From Streptomyces poonensis (GTDB taxonomy: Bacteria; Actinomycetota; Actinomycetes; Streptomycetales; Streptomycetaceae), in assembly GCF_014650915.1 (NCBI RefSeq), contig NZ_BMVW01000007.1, positions 310,001 to 374,000 of the forward strand: DNA of 64,000 nt. Direction: 5' to 3'. The notes below the pieces were generated by a model that worked only from the letters and a program-made list of their open reading frames with translations, was not told the DNA's origin and did no database searches. The stretch's first letter is position 1; every line of letters begins with the position of its first letter. Positions 1 through 10,113 of this stretch are shown here, piece by piece. The position numbers and the translations under genes were made by a program.

Positions 1-754
1 GGGCCCCGTTCACCTGGCCGAGCACGGCTCCCTGGCGGGCCGGTACCGGTGGTTCGGCGGGGGCGTCGGCCCGGACCAGCGGGGCGCTGTCCGTCGCCGG
101 GTCGGGCCAGATGCGGTGCAGCAGCGCGCGACGGCGCAGCGTCTCGCGCTCCAGCGCGGCCACCGGCACCGGGCGTACGGGTCCGAGCCAGTGCACGGCC
201 CCGTACCGGAACCGGGCGGGAGCGCTGGACGGACCGAGCACGAAGTACGCCGCGTCGAACAGCGCGCCCACGTGACACAGCTCCAGGGCCCCCTCGGAGA
301 CCCGGCCGCTGTCGACCAGGAACCGGCCGACCCGCCGCCGGGCGCCGGCCTGCGCGACGGCCTCCCGCCAGAACTCGGTGTCCAGGAGGCCGCCCATGGT
401 GAGCAGGACGTCGAGACCCGGGGTCTCCGGGCTCTCGGCGTGCATGATCCGGCCGTCGACGAGGTACAGCCTGCCGTGCTCGCGCAGCAGGACGCCGGTG
501 GCGCGTTCGGCGGCGAGGCGGTTCAGCATCGGCGACAGGCCGGGAGGGACGGCCGGGGAAGGTGCGGGGGTGACGGCGCCGACGGGAGCGGCGGGTTCCG
601 GACGGCCGGCGGAGGACGTGAGGTCCGTGGGGGACGTGAGGTCCGCAGGAGATGTGAGGTCCGCGGGAGATGTGAGGTCCGCGGGGGCCTGCGCGCCGCC
701 GTTCGGTTTGCGGCGTACGGGCAGCGGGGGCGGAGGCGTGCCGATCGCGGTCAT
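1..754 (-). CDS. DUF4388 (PATAN)-like protein, partial (C-terminus outside window)
   Basis: The open frame starts at an ATG (752-754) and runs off the left edge without a stop, so at least 251 residues are present. The first ~75 residues are Pro/Ala-rich linker carrying a hexapeptide repeat (ADLTSP-type). From about residue 80 the frame reads ML..LAAERATGVLLREHGRLY and then VDGRIMHAESP, a pattern I associate with DUF4388/PATAN domains, which often accompany roadblock proteins and small GTPases in signalling. The start overlaps the stop of the upstream roadblock-like gene (ATGA), so the two are probably translationally coupled. The family assignment rests on pattern recognition only. The function is unknown and may be a regulatory scaffold. 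Confidence 0.6.
   Translation of the reverse strand, partial: MTAIGTPPPPLPVRRKPNGGAQAPADLTSPADLTSPADLTSPTDLTSSAGRPEPAAPVGAVTPAPSPAVPPGLSPMLNRLAAERATGVLLREHGRLYLVDGRIMHAESPETPGLDVLLTMGGLLDTEFWREAVAQAGARRRVGRFLVDSGRVSEGALELCHVGALFDAAYFVLGPSSAPARFRYGAVHWLGPVRPVPVAALERETLRRRALLHRIWPDPATDSAPLVRADAPAEPPVPARQGAVLGQVNGA
613..684 (-). repeat. 18-bp tandem repeat, about 4 copies, coding ADLTSP
   Basis: Four consecutive 18-nt units built on GACGTGAGGTCCG encode (P/S)ADLTSP-type hexapeptides in the N-terminal linker of the DUF4388-like gene. The units differ by a few substitutions but keep the frame. Confidence 0.85.
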
Positions 755-1155
755 CCCAGCACCAGCCGTCCTGCCATCTCGCCGAGCCGGATGCGGGCCA
801 GAGCGAGGTTGCCGTCGGTGCGGGTGAGCCACAGGTGCAGGAAGACACTGCTGTCGAAGGTCGTCCGTACGAACCGCAGCAGGTGGTACGTGTCGCGGTT
901 GCTGACGATCAGATCCTCGACCGGAGGGTCCTGGCCGTCCCAGCCGGTTCCCTCCTCCTCGTCCGGTGCGAAGGCGCGGTGCTCGGCCGCGAGCCGGGCG
1001 AGTTCCGCCGCCTCGGCCGCGGTCGTCTCGTGGTCACCACCCGGCGCGTCCCCGACCGTGCCCAGGGCCAGACCGCTGGTCCAGTCGACCACCGCGGCGC
1101 CCAGGGCTCCGGGCAGCCGCATGGCTTCCAGCAGACACTCGTCTATTCCGGGCAC
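751..1155 (-). CDS. Roadblock/LC7-like small protein
   Basis: This 134-residue protein starts at GTG (1155) behind a strong GGGGAG site 5 nt away. The order ALGAAVVDWTSGLALG, then a variable acidic loop, then DLIVSNRDTYHLLRFV and LARIRLGEMAGRL fits a compact alpha/beta roadblock/LC7 fold, a module that regulates small GTPases or nucleoside-triphosphate-driven switches in actinobacteria. Its stop overlaps the start of the DUF4388-like gene by 4 nt. PATAN and roadblock proteins are commonly linked, which supports both calls. No catalytic residues are visible. Assignment to the superfamily is likely, but the partner and process are unknown. Confidence 0.55.
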   Translation of the reverse strand: MPGIDECLLEAMRLPGALGAAVVDWTSGLALGTVGDAPGGDHETTAAEAAELARLAAEHRAFAPDEEEGTGWDGQDPPVEDLIVSNRDTYHLLRFVRTTFDSSVFLHLWLTRTDGNLALARIRLGEMAGRLVLG

Positions 1156-1477
1156 CGTGGCTCCCCTCCCGCCTCGGGTACGGCTGAGTGACGCCGAAGC
1201 TATGCACCGTGTGCGAGAGGGGTGAGGGTTCCAGGCGTTTTCCGGTCGGCTGTGCCCGGCGCGACTACGCTGGATCGGTTGTCCGGGCGGCCGCGGAGTC
1301 GGGTACGGGTCCGCGCTGGACTGCGCTCAGCTGGGGCGTCGCGGGAGCGGGTGCCGGGGCCGGAGCGGTCATGGTGCGTCAATCCGGCGCCGACGGCCGT
1401 CGAGTTGAAGCGCGAGATGCGGCGTGCGCCGGTTGTGCGGTATCCGGGCAGGTGCGCGCCCCTGCCCCGGCATCCCC
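1156..1477. other. Intergenic region, 322 bp
   Basis: This stretch lies between two same-strand genes. On the minus strand a TTGACG (about 1379-1384) could be a -35 element for the roadblock gene, but I see no matching -10. No convincing ORF or hairpin was found. Confidence 0.4.
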
Positions 1478-2893
1478 CTACAGATGCAGAAGACCGCTCG
1501 CGTGTTCCCCGCCCGATTCCCCGACGATCTCGTCCAGGCCCTGAGGAGTTCGTACCGGCGTGAAGCGGACTCCCCCGGATGCGGACGCGGATGCGGATGC
1601 GGGCACGGAGGCGGGGGCGAAGCCGTAGATCCCGGGGCGGAGCAGGGAGTTGTACGCGTAGTGGTGGGCGAAGTAGTACGCGCCGGTGTCCAGGGCGGCC
1701 ACGTAGTCGTCCTGTTCGAGAAGGGGGAGAGTGCGGCCCTCGGCGAGGAGGTCGCCCGAGAAACAGGCGGGGCCGGCGATGTCCTGGACGGTCGCCGGAC
1801 CGGACTTCGGGTGCCCCTTCGCGTCGTACGCGGCGATGCGCAGGGGCCAGGAGTCCGGTGCGTAGACGGTGCGGGTCGCGACCTGGACGCCGGCGTGGGT
1901 GACCGCGATGGGGCGGCCGCCCGACCGCTTGGTGTACTCGACGCGGGCGACCACGGTGCCGTGCTTGGCCAGCAGCGAGCGGCCGAACTCGGTGACCAGC
2001 CCGTACCGTCCGTCGAAGAGGCCCGGTACCGCCTCGGCCAGCAGACGCGCGTACCGGGCGTAGGTCGGGGTCGTCTCGTCGGAGGTGAAGTTGACCGGCA
2101 GGCCGCCGCCGATGTCGACGGTGTCGACCTGCCGGCGGCCGACGCGCCGGTTGATCTCCTCGGCCAGGGCGTACGTCTCCGCCACGCCCCGCACCATCAG
2201 GGACAGCGGAATGCCCTGGGAGCCGGTGTGGGCGTGCAGACGGGTGAGCCAGGGACGCTCCGTGTACGCCTGGACGACCCACTCCCGGGCGCCCTCGTCG
2301 CGCAGGGCCACACCGAACTTCGAGGTGGCCGTGGCGGTGGACGTCGCGCCGATGGAACCGCCGCCCACCTGGGGGTTGACCCGGATGCCGAGCGGCGAGC
2401 GGGTGGGTGCCGAGCGGACCAGGGCGTCGACGCGGTCCAGTTCCTGGGGGTTGTCCGCGTTGACCGCGATGCCCAGGGCCAGCGCCTCCCGCAGTTCCGC
2501 CGGCGTCTTGGCGGGCGAGTCGAGCACCGTACGGTCCGGGGTGATCCCGGCCGCGCGGGCGAGCGCCAGTTCGCCGGGGCTCGCCACCTCGGCGCCGATG
2601 CCCGCCTCGCGCAGCAGGCGCAGTACGGGCACGAGCGGGGTGGCCTTGACGGCGAAGGCGTGCAGCACGGGTGTGCCGGGTGCCGTCACCGCGTCGAAGG
2701 CCGCCCGCAGCGCCGCCGCCGAGTCCCGGATGCCGGTGACGTCCAGCAGTCCGACGATGGGCGCGCCCGGCCCCAGCAGGCCCTGCTCCACGGCGGCGCG
2801 CACCGCGTCGTCCCGCCGGGCCGCGCGCCGCCGGTCGCTGTCACCCGCACTGCCGAACGCCGTGTCGTTCATGCCGAACCCCGTGTCATTCAT
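1478..2893 (-). CDS. PLP-dependent Orn/DAP/Arg decarboxylase-2 family protein
   Basis: The protein has 471 residues and starts at ATG 2893, 6 nt after a G-rich ribosome site. The fold-III decarboxylase order is present: the PLP lysine in HAFAVKA (K83), a substrate/PLP His in LHAHTGSQ, the glycine loop DIGGGLP, and a C-terminal GPACFSGDLL followed by ALDTGAY. Diaminopimelate decarboxylases usually read C-E-S-G-D at this point. Here the Glu is Phe, so meso-DAP may not be the substrate. The C-terminus carries an Ala/Ser low-complexity stretch (PASASASAS). The first 14 residues are a duplicated heptapeptide. No lysine-pathway genes are adjacent. A role as an amino-acid decarboxylase is likely, but its specificity is unknown. 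Confidence 0.75.
   Translation of the reverse strand: MNDTGFGMNDTAFGSAGDSDRRRAARRDDAVRAAVEQGLLGPGAPIVGLLDVTGIRDSAAALRAAFDAVTAPGTPVLHAFAVKATPLVPVLRLLREAGIGAEVASPGELALARAAGITPDRTVLDSPAKTPAELREALALGIAVNADNPQELDRVDALVRSAPTRSPLGIRVNPQVGGGSIGATSTATATSKFGVALRDEGAREWVVQAYTERPWLTRLHAHTGSQGIPLSLMVRGVAETYALAEEINRRVGRRQVDTVDIGGGLPVNFTSDETTPTYARYARLLAEAVPGLFDGRYGLVTEFGRSLLAKHGTVVARVEYTKRSGGRPIAVTHAGVQVATRTVYAPDSWPLRIAAYDAKGHPKSGPATVQDIAGPACFSGDLLAEGRTLPLLEQDDYVAALDTGAYYFAHHYAYNSLLRPGIYGFAPASVPASASASASGGVRFTPVRTPQGLDEIVGESGGEHASGLLHL
2852..2893 (-). repeat. 21-bp duplication containing the start codon
   Basis: Two adjacent 21-nt units encode MNDTGFG and MNDTAFG at the start of the decarboxylase. Each begins with an ATG, but only the first has a ribosome binding site. 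Confidence 0.85.
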
Positions 2894-3004
2894 GTCGGCC
2901 CCCCGTTGTCGTGTGCGCCGTTCTCACGGTTCTCGCCGCCGGAATCCTGTGCCGAGTGCGTCCAGCCAAACATCCGGGGTGCGTCCGGGCGGGCGACGTG
3001 TGTA

Positions 3005-3041
3005 TTGACTAGTTCTATTCATGTCTTCAGGATGTGAATAG
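3005..3041 (+). promoter_or_regulatory. Putative hut promoter with overlapping operator
   Basis: TTGACT (3005-3010) and CAGGAT (3028-3033) are separated by 17 nt. A perfect 7-bp inverted repeat, CTATTCA (3015-3021) and TGAATAG (3035-3041), straddles the -10 region. This places a candidate repressor site directly over the promoter of the histidine-utilisation run. The local AT-richness contrasts with the flanks. Confidence 0.55.
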
Positions 3042-3087
3042 GGAGTGCAACAGGTGTACCGCCCGCCCGTCCCGTCAGGAGGCAGAC

Positions 3088-4748
<1,661 letters not shown>

Positions 4749-4752
<4 letters not shown>

Positions 4753-6080
4753 GGCCGGAGGAACTGGGCGGCGGCTCCGGCTCCGTGGTGGGCGGTGGCT
4801 CCGGATCCGTGGTGGGAGGCGGCATCCCGGCGCCGTCCACGGAGCTCACGACGACCCCGCCGGACTTCCCCACCATGTGGCGTGAGCTCCGGCCCGTGGG
4901 GCGGTACTCCGGCACCGGCGGTTATCGCCGCTTCGCCTGGACCGGGGCCGACGCCGAGTGCCGGGCCTGGTTCGCGGAGCAGGCCCGGCGGCGGGGGCTC
5001 GTCCACGAGGTCGACAGGAACGGCAACCAGTGGGCCTGGCTCGGGGACCCGGCGCAGGGCGACGCCGTCGTCACCGGCTCGCACCTCGACTCCGTCCCCG
5101 ACGGCGGCGCCTTCGACGGGCCTCTCGGCGTCGTGTCGGCCTTCGCTGCGCTCGACGAACTCCGCGCGCGGGGAGCCCGGTTCACCAAGCCCGTCGGCAT
5201 CGTCAACTTCGGTGACGAGGAGGGAGCCCGGTTCGGGCTCGCCTGTGTGGGCTCCAGACTGAGCGCGGGGCAGCTCACTGCCGCGCAGGCCCACCGGCTG
5301 ACCGGGGCCGACGGTGTCACCCTGCCCCGCGCCATGGAGGCCGCCGGGTACGACCCCGACGCCATCGGGCCGGACCCGGAACGGCTCGGGCGGATCGGGG
5401 CCTTCGTCGAACTGCACGTCGAGCAGGGGCGCGCCCTCGACCTCACGGGCGACCGGCTGGGCGTGGCCAGCGCCATCTGGCCGCACGGAAGATGGCGGTT
5501 CGACTTCCGGGGCGAGGCCAACCACGCCGGTACGACCCGGCTCGCCGACCGGCGGGACCCCATGCTGTCGTACGCGGAGACCGTGCTCGCCGCCCGGCAG
5601 CGGGCCCGGCTGGCCGGCGCCGTCGCCACCTTCGGCAAGATCTCCGTCGAGCCCAACGGGGTGAACGCCGTCCCGTCCCTCGTGCGCGGCTGGCTCGACT
5701 CCCGCGCCGCCGACCAGGCCACCCTCGACACGGTCGTGACCGGCGTCGAGGAGGCCGCCCGCGCGTACGCCGAGGCGCACGGCGTCCGGCTCGACGTCGT
5801 CCGCGAGTCCTTCACACCCGTCGTCGAGTTCGACCACGCCCTGCGGGACGAGCTCGCCCGGATCCTGGGCGGCGGGACCGCCGAGCTCACGGTGCCCGTC
5901 CTCGGCACGGGCGCCGGACACGACGCCGGAATCCTCTCGGGAACCGTTCCGACCGCCATGCTGTTCGTGCGCAACCCCACGGGCGTCTCGCACTCCCCTG
6001 CCGAGTACGCCACCGAGGACGACTGCGTGGCCGGGGTGACCGCCCTCGCCGACGTACTGGAAGGACTGGCCTGCAGGTGA
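4749..6080 (+). CDS. M20-family amidohydrolase (allantoate/carbamoyl-amino-acid hydrolase type) in the hut run
   Basis: The 443-residue protein starts at GTG 4749, overlapping the hutU stop, with GAGGAGG just upstream. The di-metal M20 ligands are all visible: H112 and D123 in GSHLDSVPDGGAFDG, E157/E158 in NFGDEEGARF, H223 in ELHVEQG and H415 in VSHSPAEY. By homology it belongs with allantoate amidohydrolases and N-carbamoyl-L-amino-acid hydrolases. Its place between hutU and hutF suggests that it acts on the pathway's end product, N-formylglutamate, in place of a classical HutG. That is inference. The first 30 residues contain a GGGSGSVV duplication from a 24-bp repeat. Confidence 0.8.
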
Positions 6081-7486
6081 CGCGGAAGACCTACTGGCTC
6101 GAACACGCCTGGCTCGGCACCCATGTCGAACCCGGCGTGACCGTCGAGGTGACCGACGGGCGCATCACCGCCCTGCACATGGACAGCACGGACAGCACCC
6201 GCAGTGGGGACAGCACCCGCAGTGAGGACAGCACCCGCAGTGGGGACGGCGCGGGCACCGGCGGCCCCCCGCCCGGCGCCGAGGTGCTGCGCGGCCTCAC
6301 CCTCCCCGGCCTCGCGAACGCGCACTCCCACGCCTTCCACCGGGCCCTGCGCTCGACCGTCCAGATCGGCTCCGGCACCTTCTGGACCTGGCGCGAGGTC
6401 ATGTACGCGGTGGCCGACCGGCTGACCCCCGACACCTACCACGCGCTCGCCCGGGCCACGTACGCCGAGATGGCGCTGGCGGGCATCACCTGCGTCGGCG
6501 AGTTCCACTACGTGCACCACGCTCCCGGTGGCACCCCGTACGCCGACCCCAACGCCATGGGCGAGGCCCTGGTCGCGGCGGCCGCCGAGGCCGGCATCCG
6601 GATCACCCTCCTCGACACCGCCTATCTCTCCTCCGGCTTCGGGCAGCCGCCCCAGGCCCACCAGCTCCGCTTCTCCGACGGCACCGCGGAGGCCTGGGCG
6701 ACACGCTGTTCATTTCTCAAGGAGCGGGATCACGCACGGATCGGTGCCGCCGTCCACTCCGTACGGGCCGTGCCCGCCGGTCAGCTGGCGACCGTGGCGC
6801 GCTGGGCGGAGGAGCGGCGGGCACCCCTGCATGTGCACCTGTCCGAGCAGCCGGCGGAGAACGATGCCTGCCGTGCGGCCCACGGATGCACGCCCGCCCG
6901 ACTGCTCGCCGACCACGGCGTCCTCGGGCCGCGCACGACCGGCGTCCACAACACCCATCTCACCGACGAGGACATCGAACTGATCGGCGCCGCCTCCGCC
7001 GGCACCTGCATGTGCCCGACCACCGAGCGGGACCTAGCCGACGGCACCGGTCCGGCCGCCCGGCTCCAGCACGCCGGCTCGCCACTCTCCCTCGGCTCCG
7101 ACAGCCACGCCGTCATCGACTTGTTCGAGGAGGCACGCGCCATGGAACTGAACGAGCGCCTGCGCACCCGCACGCGCGGTCACTGGACGGCGGCGGCCCT
7201 GCTGCGGGCGGCCACGGTCGACGGCCACGCGGCCCTCGGCTGGGACGACGCGGGCACCCTGGAGCCCGGCGCGCTCGCCGACTTCACGACGATCGCCCTC
7301 GACTCGGTCAGAACGGCCGGGCCGCTTCCGCGACTCGGCGCCGAGACGGCCGTATTCGCCGCGTCGGCAGCGGATGTGCGCCATACGGTCGTGGGCGGCC
7401 GGCATGTCGTACGGGACGGGGCGCACTCCCTCGTACCGGATGTGCCGCGGGCCCTGGCGAGCGCCGTCGCAGCCCTGCGCGGCTGA
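6077..7486 (+). CDS. hutF: Formimidoylglutamate deiminase
   Basis: HutF removes the imino group of N-formimino-L-glutamate as ammonia, giving N-formylglutamate. GTG 6077 overlaps the previous stop (GTGA) and gives 469 residues, the expected size. Amidohydrolase-fold metal ligands are visible: H83 and H85 in NAHSHAFH, H254 in LHVHLSEQ, a His in THLTDEDI, and D342 in LGSDSHAVID. SLGSDSHA is typical of the HutF/guanine-deaminase branch. Residues ~36-56 hold three copies of the hexapeptide DSTRSG/E, an insertion in the N-terminal beta-sandwich that is outside the catalytic barrel. It is coupled to the M20 gene and lies 152 bp before hutI. Confidence 0.92.
   Translation: MTRKTYWLEHAWLGTHVEPGVTVEVTDGRITALHMDSTDSTRSGDSTRSEDSTRSGDGAGTGGPPPGAEVLRGLTLPGLANAHSHAFHRALRSTVQIGSGTFWTWREVMYAVADRLTPDTYHALARATYAEMALAGITCVGEFHYVHHAPGGTPYADPNAMGEALVAAAAEAGIRITLLDTAYLSSGFGQPPQAHQLRFSDGTAEAWATRCSFLKERDHARIGAAVHSVRAVPAGQLATVARWAEERRAPLHVHLSEQPAENDACRAAHGCTPARLLADHGVLGPRTTGVHNTHLTDEDIELIGAASAGTCMCPTTERDLADGTGPAARLQHAGSPLSLGSDSHAVIDLFEEARAMELNERLRTRTRGHWTAAALLRAATVDGHAALGWDDAGTLEPGALADFTTIALDSVRTAGPLPRLGAETAVFAASAADVRHTVVGGRHVVRDGAHSLVPDVPRALASAVAALRG
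6182..6247 (+). repeat. 18-bp tandem repeat, 3 full copies, coding DSTRSG
   Basis: Consecutive units of GACAGCACCCGCAGTGGG with one G-to-A change encode DSTRSG, DSTRSE and DSTRSG, preceded by a partial DST. Confidence 0.9.
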
Positions 7487-7638
7487 CCCCGGGCCGCGTC
7501 ACCCGCACGCGGAGGGCTTCCGCCCGCATCCGTACGCGGCGTCTTCCCGCCCACAGGCGCACGCGATCCCCCGCCCGCAGTTCCGTGCGGGCCTCTCCGA
7601 CCCCTGCCCCCACCGCAGACCAGGCCACCAAGGACGCC

Positions 7639-8853
7639 ATGAGCAGCCCCAGCACCGCCAGCCCGGCGGAGTCGGCCAGCACGGCCAGTACCGTCATCAC
7701 CAACATCGCCGCTCTGGTCACCAACGACCCCTCCCTCGGTGACGACTCCCCCGTCGGCCTGATCCGGGACGCGGCAGTCGTCATCGAAGGCGACCGCGTC
7801 GTCTGGACCGGTGAAACAAGCAAAGCACCCGCCACTGACAATCGGGTCGAGGCCGACGGCCGGGCGGTGCTCCCGGGCTTCGTCGACTCCCACTCCCACC
7901 TCCTCTTCGCGGGCGACCGCACGGAGGAGTTCAACGCCCGCATGTCCGGCCGGAGTTACTCGGCGGGCGGCATCCGCACAACGGTCGCGGCCACCCGCGC
8001 CGCGAGCGACACCGACCTGGAACGCACCCTCGTCCGTCACCTCGCCGAGGCCCTCCGCCAAGGCACGACCACGATGGAGACCAAGTCCGGCTACGGGCTC
8101 AGCGCCGAGGACGAGGCGCGGGCGCTGCGCCTCGCCGCCCGGCACACCGACGAGGTCACGTACCTGGGCGCCCACGTCGTTCCGCCCGAGTACGCCGACG
8201 ACCCGGCGGCGTACGTCGAGCTCGTCACCGGCCCGATGCTCGACGCCTGCGCCCCGTACGCCCGCTGGATCGACGTGTTCTGCGAGGAGGGCGCCTTCGA
8301 CGGCGACCAGGCGCGGGCCGTCCTCTCCGCGGGCCGGGAGAAGGGCCTGCACCCGCGTGTCCACGCCAACCAGCTGTCGTACGGCCCGGGTGTCCGGCTG
8401 GCCGTCGAACTGGACGCCGCCAGCGCCGACCACTGCACCCACCTCACGGACGCGGACGTGGACGCGCTGGCGAACAGCCGGACCGTCGCCACGCTGCTGC
8501 CCGGCGCCGAGTTCTCCACCCGGGCGGCGTGGCCGGACGCCCGCCGCCTCCTCGACGCGGGAGTGACGGTCGCCCTTTCCACCGACTGCAACCCCGGCTC
8601 GTCGTTCACGTCCTCGGTGCCGTTCTGCGTGGCGCTGGCGGTGCGGGACATGGGGATGACCCCCGACGAGGCGGTGTGGTCGGCGACGGCGGGCGGGGCG
8701 GCGGCCCTGAGGCGCACCGACATCGGCCGTATCGTCCCGGGCGCGTACGCCGACCTCGTGCTGCTCGACGCTCCGAGCCACGTCCATCTCGCCTACCGGC
8801 CGGGAGTGCCTCTGGTCAGCGCGGTCTGGCGCCGAGGCGTGAGGGTCGTCTGA
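7639..8853 (+). CDS. hutI: Imidazolonepropionase
   Basis: HutI hydrolyses imidazolone-5-propionate to N-formimino-L-glutamate, linking HutU to HutF. ATG 7639 follows AAGGA at a suitable distance and gives 404 residues. The frame is open further upstream, but that part overlaps hutF and is not family-like. Key blocks are DSHSHLLFAGDR (metal His at 85 and 87), ETKSGYGLSAEDE, VHANQLSYGPG, THLTDADVDAL and STDCNPGSSFTSS, the last holding the metal Asp. It is the last gene of the hut run and ends at a hairpin shared with sigI. Confidence 0.95.
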   Translation: MSSPSTASPAESASTASTVITNIAALVTNDPSLGDDSPVGLIRDAAVVIEGDRVVWTGETSKAPATDNRVEADGRAVLPGFVDSHSHLLFAGDRTEEFNARMSGRSYSAGGIRTTVAATRAASDTDLERTLVRHLAEALRQGTTTMETKSGYGLSAEDEARALRLAARHTDEVTYLGAHVVPPEYADDPAAYVELVTGPMLDACAPYARWIDVFCEEGAFDGDQARAVLSAGREKGLHPRVHANQLSYGPGVRLAVELDAASADHCTHLTDADVDALANSRTVATLLPGAEFSTRAAWPDARRLLDAGVTVALSTDCNPGSSFTSSVPFCVALAVRDMGMTPDEAVWSATAGGAAALRRTDIGRIVPGAYADLVLLDAPSHVHLAYRPGVPLVSAVWRRGVRVV

Positions 8854-8885
8854 CGGCGCGGCCCACGCGCGCGGGCGCTCACAGG

Positions 8886-8948
8886 ACACGCGCCGGCCGG
8901 GCAGCGGGACGGTGATGAGACATGTCCCGTGCCCGGCCGTCGGCGTGT
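8886..8948. terminator. Bidirectional hairpin between hutI and sigI
   Basis: Nested inverted repeats lie between the convergent stops: outer ACACGC/GCGTGT, middle CGGCCGGGCA/TGCCCGGCCG and inner CGGGAC/GTCCCG. Small bulges interrupt the stem. There is no U-tract, as is usual in Streptomyces. Confidence 0.7.
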
Positions 8949-8949
8949 G

Positions 8950-9843
8950 TCACTCCTCGACCGTCAGGCCCTTGCGCAGACGTACCAGCGTGCGCGCCAG
9001 CAGACGGGAGACGTGCATCTGGGAGATGCCCAGTTCCTCGCCGATCTCCGACTGCGTCATGTTGGCGACGAAGCGCAGCGACAGGATCTTCCGGTCGCGC
9101 GAGGGCAGTTCGGCGATCAGCGGCTTCAGCGACTCGATGTACTCGATGCCTTCGAGCCCGTGGTCCTCGTAACCGATGCGGTCCGCCAGGGCGCCCTCGG
9201 AGTCGTCCTCCTCCGGCTGGGCGTCGAGGGAGCTGGCCGTATAGGCGTTCGACGCCGCCATGCCCTCGACGACCTCTTCGTTGGAGAGGCCCAGGCGCTG
9301 CGCGAGCTCCGACACCGTCGGTGCCCGGTCGAGCTGTTGGGCGAGTTCGTCACCGGCCTTGGCCAGGTCCAGGCGCAGTTCCTGCAGCCTGCGCGGTACC
9401 CGTACCGACCAGCTGGTGTCGCGGAAGAAGCGCTTGATCTCGCCGACGATCGTCGGCATCGCGAAGGTGGGGAACTCGACGCCGCGGCTCAGCTCGAAGC
9501 GGTCGATCGCCTTGATCAGGCCGATCGTGCCGACCTGGATGATGTCCTCCATCGGCTCGCTGCGGGAGCGGAAGCGGGAGGCGGCGAACTTCACGAGCGC
9601 GAGATTGAGTTCGACCAGGGTGTTGCGTACGTAGGCGTACTCATGGGTGCCCTCCTCGAGGGACTCCAGCCGCTCGAAGAGTGTCTTGGACAGGGCCCGT
9701 GCGTCCAGCGGCCCCACCTCGTCGTACGGGGGGATCTCCGGGAGTCCTTCGAGCGCGGCGAGTTCGAATGCGTCGTGGACTTCTTCCGGAGCGGGTGTCG
9801 ACGTCGCCCTCTGGGTATGCGATGCGTCGAGCCGGGGTGACAT
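8950..9843 (-). CDS. sigI: SigB/SigF-family RNA polymerase sigma factor (SigI-like)
   Basis: The protein has 297 residues from ATG 9843, which follows GGAGG with 6 nt spacing. An upstream in-frame ATG at 9867 has no such site. Region 2 reads VRNTLVELNLALVKFAASRF then EDIIQVGTIGLIKAIDRFE. Region 3 contains RAPTVSELAQRLGLS, and region 4 has LPSRDRKILSLRF with helix-turn-helix TQSEIGEELGISQMHVSRLL. This is the general-stress/osmotic SigB group that is controlled by partner switching. The two genes that follow divergently encode an anti-anti-sigma and an anti-sigma protein, matching the sigI locus of S. coelicolor. The physiological trigger is not evident from the sequence. Confidence 0.9.
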   Translation of the reverse strand: MSPRLDASHTQRATSTPAPEEVHDAFELAALEGLPEIPPYDEVGPLDARALSKTLFERLESLEEGTHEYAYVRNTLVELNLALVKFAASRFRSRSEPMEDIIQVGTIGLIKAIDRFELSRGVEFPTFAMPTIVGEIKRFFRDTSWSVRVPRRLQELRLDLAKAGDELAQQLDRAPTVSELAQRLGLSNEEVVEGMAASNAYTASSLDAQPEEDDSEGALADRIGYEDHGLEGIEYIESLKPLIAELPSRDRKILSLRFVANMTQSEIGEELGISQMHVSRLLARTLVRLRKGLTVEE

Positions 9844-10052
9844 GATGTCCTCCATCGTTCTCGGCATATGGCCGCCGATGCCAATACGTGCACTGCGGTG
9901 TGCGGCGCCTCCAAAGCCGGCCGTGTAGTCGGGTGTCTTTACTAGCCCTACCCGCTTTCCTGAGACCGCCGCAAGTGCGTTCTGTTGCGCAATGTCCGTT
10001 TACTGGCGATTGTTCGGCTGTCGGAGTGCGTGAGGAAGGCGTAGTGTTCGAG

Positions 10053-10098
10053 GGCGAGTCATCAGCCACGATGGTGGCGAGTCATCAGCCACGATGGT
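10053..10098 (+). repeat. 23-bp perfect tandem duplication in a leader
   Basis: The same 23-nt unit, beginning GGCGAGTCATCAG, occurs at 10053-10075 and 10076-10098. It ends 15 nt before the anti-anti-sigma start, just upstream of the GGGAGAGAG ribosome site. Confidence 0.95.
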
Positions 10099-10113
10099 CG
10101 GGAGAGAGACGGC

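Noticed and set aside
3034..3087. An earlier hutU start at ATG 3034
   Set aside because: It lies inside the promoter/operator region and has no ribosome site, whereas GTG 3088 has AGGAGG at 5 nt.
9948..9966. A SigB-type promoter for sigI (GGGTAG on the minus strand)
   Set aside because: The nearest GNNT-type -35 is about 9 nt away, too short for SigB-family spacing.
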